Shown piece by piece: positions 16,308 to 18,507 of a stretch of 18,507 bases of DNA. The position numbers and the translations under genes were made by a program. Each line of letters starts with the position of its first letter. Position 1 is the stretch's first letter. This stretch comes from JBDHXE01 sp035445085 (GTDB lineage: Bacteria; Bacteroidota; Ignavibacteria; Kapaibacteriales; UBA2268), in the NCBI GenBank assembly GCA_035445085.1, contig DAOMQA010000030.1, positions 1 through 18,507 of the forward strand. Reading direction: 5' to 3'. The notes beneath the pieces were generated by a model. It worked only from the letters and a program-made list of their open reading frames with translations. It had not been told where the DNA came from and did no database searches.

Positions 16308-17570
16308 TTATTCCAAAATCTCAAAAATACCATTTTTAGCATCCAAGTGTAACTTACCTGATGTTAATCCAATATCGTTGCCCAAAACACCATCTAATTT
16401 AATAAAGTGTCCACCTATCTCAATGCTAGATTTAATTTCTTTAAAATTAAGTTGATGCTCACCTAATCGAAATGAAATTTCAGGAATCATCTGTATATCT
16501 TTTTTTACTGAACCACCAAACCCATAAATACTTTCACTATCATCTTTCAAATCAGTAGGCTTTATTTTAACTAAAAGAAAATCATAAAATGCACTTTCCT
16601 GAGCGCCTGAATCAAAATTGAATAATAAATCAATTCCAGTATTTGATTTTAACTTAACTATAGGTTGATTTAACCAAAACATATTTCCATTTGTATTTTG
16701 GTCTAGTACTGGTTTTCTAACATACAGTTTTCTTGCTTTATAATCAATTGTAATATCTAAATTTTTAATCATATCCCAACCCAATACCCCATCCATACTC
16801 AAAAAAGTATAAAATAAAAATTTGAAATTGAAATTACTGCTACTTGTTATAAAACATGGTTTATTTTGATAATTAATATTTCCAAAATTTAACTTTTTAA
16901 TAATACTAGTATTAATATCACTATATAAATTATTGGATGATTGCATTGCTGATTTATTAATAGATAATGGGATTAACCCCAATTCATCTGCAAGTTCATC
17001 TGATAAAGTTGTAAATTGAGTGCCCGTGTCAAAAAGAAACTCAACTTCTTTATCATTAATTCTAAGAGGAACAAAAATCAAATCTTTTTTTAATACAAAT
17101 GAAATTGTATCAATATTTCGATTATATGATAAATGTTCATTATTACCAATGAAAGATGGAAAAAGTAATCGTATTTTTTCTAATGAATCAGAGATATCTT
17201 TATTCTTAAATTCTTCAAAATATTTTTCCCATTTTGATTGATAAATCAATGTTTGTTCAAGTATCATTCTTGAATAATATATTATAGTATCATTTTGGGA
17301 TTTATTAATCAAGTCGAAATATTTACTTTCAGCACTTGCAAAGTTCCCTTTTATTACATCACTCAAGGCATCAGCAAACTCTAATTTTTCTTTATCATTT
17401 GTAAATTTTGGTGCCATTTCAGGAATACCACATCTCATAGCAGTCCAAAAATTTGAATAACTTAATGTATCAAATTGCTTTATATCACTACTTATTTTGG
17501 TTATTGAAACATTTGTATTGGAACAACCAATAATAAAAATAAGAAAAAATATTAATATCAATGTTTTCAT
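16308..17570 (-). CDS. Lipoprotein with two tandem retropepsin-like aspartic protease domains
   Basis: This 420-residue lipoprotein has a signal sequence ending in the lipobox LIFIIGC (Cys16 is the lipidation site), so it is membrane-anchored on the outer side of the inner membrane. Residues about 60-130 are helical and resemble a short TPR-like region. Two aspartyl protease domains of the retropepsin type follow. The first has FLFDTGTQFTTLS (D181-T-G) and SMDGVLGWDMI (VLG 262-264). The second has FNFDSGAQESAFY (D320-S-G) and KLDGVLGNDIGL (VLG 395-397). Each motif set is complete, so both catalytic aspartates are present and the chain could fold as a single bilobal enzyme, as pepsins do, rather than as a dimer. 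GGGGGAG precedes the ATG by three bases. It follows an unrecognised small gene on the same strand after a hairpin. Substrate unknown; a periplasmic processing role is possible. Confidence 0.85.
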   Translation of the reverse strand: MKTLILIFFLIFIIGCSNTNVSITKISSDIKQFDTLSYSNFWTAMRCGIPEMAPKFTNDKEKLEFADALSDVIKGNFASAESKYFDLINKSQNDTIIYYSRMILEQTLIYQSKWEKYFEEFKNKDISDSLEKIRLLFPSFIGNNEHLSYNRNIDTISFVLKKDLIFVPLRINDKEVEFLFDTGTQFTTLSDELADELGLIPLSINKSAMQSSNNLYSDINTSIIKKLNFGNINYQNKPCFITSSSNFNFKFLFYTFLSMDGVLGWDMIKNLDITIDYKARKLYVRKPVLDQNTNGNMFWLNQPIVKLKSNTGIDLLFNFDSGAQESAFYDFLLVKIKPTDLKDDSESIYGFGGSVKKDIQMIPEISFRLGEHQLNFKEIKSSIEIGGHFIKLDGVLGNDIGLTSGKLHLDAKNGIFEILE

Positions 17571-17592
17571 AAACTCCCCCGGAGGAATTATA

Positions 17593-17627
17593 GGTAGTAT
17601 TAATATTTTTTTGATATTAATACTACC
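17593..17627 (-). terminator. Perfect 14-pair hairpin between the small orphan gene and the protease gene
   Basis: GGTAGTATTAATAT (17593-17606) pairs perfectly with ATATTAATACTACC (17614-17627) around a TTTTTTG loop. It starts about seven bases after the stop of the 136-residue gene. No U-tract follows on the minus strand, so it may be an attenuator, mRNA processing or stability element rather than a full terminator. Confidence 0.55.
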
Positions 17628-17633
17628 CTTAGT

Positions 17634-18044
17634 TTAGCAAATAGCAAATTTTGCAGTTGCTCTAGCTTCAATTATAGTGTTACCAGTTGTTGTATCTGTT
17701 TTGGTTTTAATTTCAACCTCCACTTCAACAGAATTCGTAATAGCTAGTATGCCACCTTGACTCTCGAATCCATTTATACTCCATAACAATGGATCACTTC
17801 CAAATATTCCATGAAGTGTAGCAACAGTTTGTAACATGGAAGAAATTTGTAGCTTTACAGCATCAGGCCAACTATTCAATGAATTAACATCTGTTGGGGT
17901 CATAATAAACCGTACTTGGAAACAATTCACAAAATTATTCGACATATCATTAGCAAATGCTTGAATAGCATTTTGATCATTAGCTATGCTTTGTAAATAA
18001 ATATTAACATTAGCTTCATTAAAGTTTAACATCTTAAAAATCAT
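17634..18044 (-). CDS. Unrecognised 136-residue protein
   Basis: I do not recognise this protein. It has no signal peptide and no membrane segment. Residues about 5-40 look helical and Asn/Gln/Ala-rich. The middle contains LNSWPDAVKLQISSMLQTVATLHGIFGSDPLLWSI. The last 40 residues alternate charged and hydrophobic positions (EVEVEIKTKTD, turn TTTGNT, IIEARATAKFAIC), which suggests a beta-hairpin. There are two cysteines, C41 and the C-terminal C136. A second ATG (residue 5, at 18032) is an equally good start; neither has a Shine-Dalgarno site. It is 63 bases before the start of the aspartic protease gene on the same strand, so co-transcription is possible unless the intervening hairpin terminates. 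Length and codon use look like a real gene, but function is unknown. Confidence 0.65.
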   Translation of the reverse strand: MIFKMLNFNEANVNIYLQSIANDQNAIQAFANDMSNNFVNCFQVRFIMTPTDVNSLNSWPDAVKLQISSMLQTVATLHGIFGSDPLLWSINGFESQGGILAITNSVEVEVEIKTKTDTTTGNTIIEARATAKFAIC

Positions 18045-18359
18045 TTATTAAGTACAAAAAAAGTTAAATAATTAAAGACACAAATATTCAACAATTTTTC
18101 GTTTTTTTGCATTGCTGTACTTGGCAGAAAGTTATATACTTCTTCCATACGAAAAATATTGAATGGGAACTGTAGTTTCCTTTCAGAAAAAAATAAAAAG
18201 CCGGAGTCGAAACCACTACAATGTTTCTTCGGCTTTTTAATATTAAATTGCCGGACCTCTTGCCCTCCTCGGAAATTCTACTTTAAAATACACTTTTGTA
18301 AATATGCAATGTTAGCTTCTTGAAATTAAGTATTTTTTATGTAAGTACCAAATTATTTA
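18045..18359. other. Gene-poor stretch with inverted repeats and a short GC-rich island
   Basis: No convincing gene lies here. Imperfect inverted arms ATTCAACAATTTTTCGT (18086-18102) and ACGAAAAATATTGAAT (18149-18164) enclose about 46 bases and differ by one mismatch and one extra base. A small hairpin GGGAACT/AGTTTCC sits at 18165-18180. A GC-rich island (18249-18271, GCCGGACCTC then CCCTCCTCGG) stands out from its AT-rich surroundings. The promoter of the 136-residue gene should lie near 18050-18110. Confidence 0.4.
18183..18238 (-). terminator. Strong bidirectional terminator-like hairpin
   Basis: AAAAAGCCG (18195-18203) pairs with CGGCTTTTT (18230-18238); three further pairs, a three-base bulge and GAAAC/GTTTC extend the stem. 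On the minus strand it is followed by ATTTTTTTCTG, a good U-tract. On the plus strand the stem itself ends in TTTTT. It best fits the end of a minus-strand transcript coming from the right. Confidence 0.7.
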
Positions 18360-18506
18360 TTAGATTTTTGAAAAATAACTTTTAAGCTGTTGTATAATAG
18401 CGTTTAATGGGAGTAAAGGGGGGCGACTGTGCCCCGTATCTAAATCTTTATAAATTTCATCTTTATATATAATAAAAAAAATTAGTCTTTTTTTATTATA
18501 CCTCGT
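18360..18506 (-). CDS. Possible C-terminal end of a gene running off the right edge
   Basis: One minus-strand frame stays open for 48 codons from the window edge to a TAA at 18362-18360. The end of its translation includes IYKDLDTGHSRPPLLPLNAI and then IIQQLKSYFSKI, which looks more like protein than random AT-rich DNA and explains the G/C run at 18418-18435. No start is visible, so it would be a partial gene. The terminator-like hairpin at 18183-18238 lies about 120 bases downstream. I do not recognise the family, and an open frame of this length could arise by chance. Confidence 0.35.
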   Translation of the reverse strand, partial: TRYNKKRLIFFIIYKDEIYKDLDTGHSRPPLLPLNAIIQQLKSYFSKI

Positions 18507-18507
18507 A

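Noticed and set aside
16210..16455. Plus-strand open frame over the end of the aspartic protease gene
   Set aside because: It is antisense to the conserved second VLG region of the protease and has no start signal.
18085..18240. 6S RNA-like long hairpin
   Set aside because: The inverted arms are only 16-17 bases with a largely unpaired interior, and no conserved 6S central bubble or start-like loop is visible.

Overview
The window is AT-rich bacterial chromosome with compact gene packing. A C-terminal type IX secretion sorting domain (on the peptidase at 3867-6353), a TonB-dependent receptor, a menaquinone-pathway gene (menA) and a bacteroidete-type membrane pyrophosphatase point to a Gram-negative member of the Bacteroidota/Chlorobi/Ignavibacteria/Kapaibacteriota group. 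Clear Shine-Dalgarno sequences before several genes fit the deeper branches better than typical Bacteroidia, but the exact phylum is inference. I see no rRNA, tRNA, CRISPR array, insertion sequence or phage gene.

Left part (1-6430). A KimA-like potassium importer (minus strand) is preceded by a c-di-AMP (ydaO/yuaA class) riboswitch whose 3' end lies a few bases from the ribosome binding site. This pairs a K+ importer with the nucleotide that controls K+ balance in other bacteria. Divergent from it are a PAS-containing sensor histidine kinase with no adjacent response regulator and a secreted metzincin peptidase with three Ig-like repeats and a T9SS sorting domain. A strong terminator hairpin ends this rightward block.

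Middle (6430-13583, all minus strand). A PhoU-like DUF47 protein and a PiT phosphate transporter form a two-gene unit preceded by three 11-bp-phased Pho-box-like repeats. Upstream lie an MFS transporter and a TonB-dependent receptor that overlap by one base, then an AraC-family regulator, then menA overlapping the regulator by four bases. The receptor, permease and regulator look like a siderophore or small-chelate uptake module of the FptA/FptX/PchR kind. Its join to menA is unusual.

Right part (13703-18507, minus strand). A long, divergent membrane-integral pyrophosphatase comes first. Then come a lipoprotein with two tandem retropepsin-like aspartic protease domains and an unrecognised 136-residue protein, with a perfect 14-bp hairpin between them. 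The last 460 bases hold inverted repeats, a strong terminator-like hairpin, short GC-rich islands and possibly the C-terminal end of a gene running off the window.

Most notable: the c-di-AMP riboswitch-kimA pair, the phased Pho-box-like repeats, and the tandem aspartic protease lipoprotein with its orphan neighbour.
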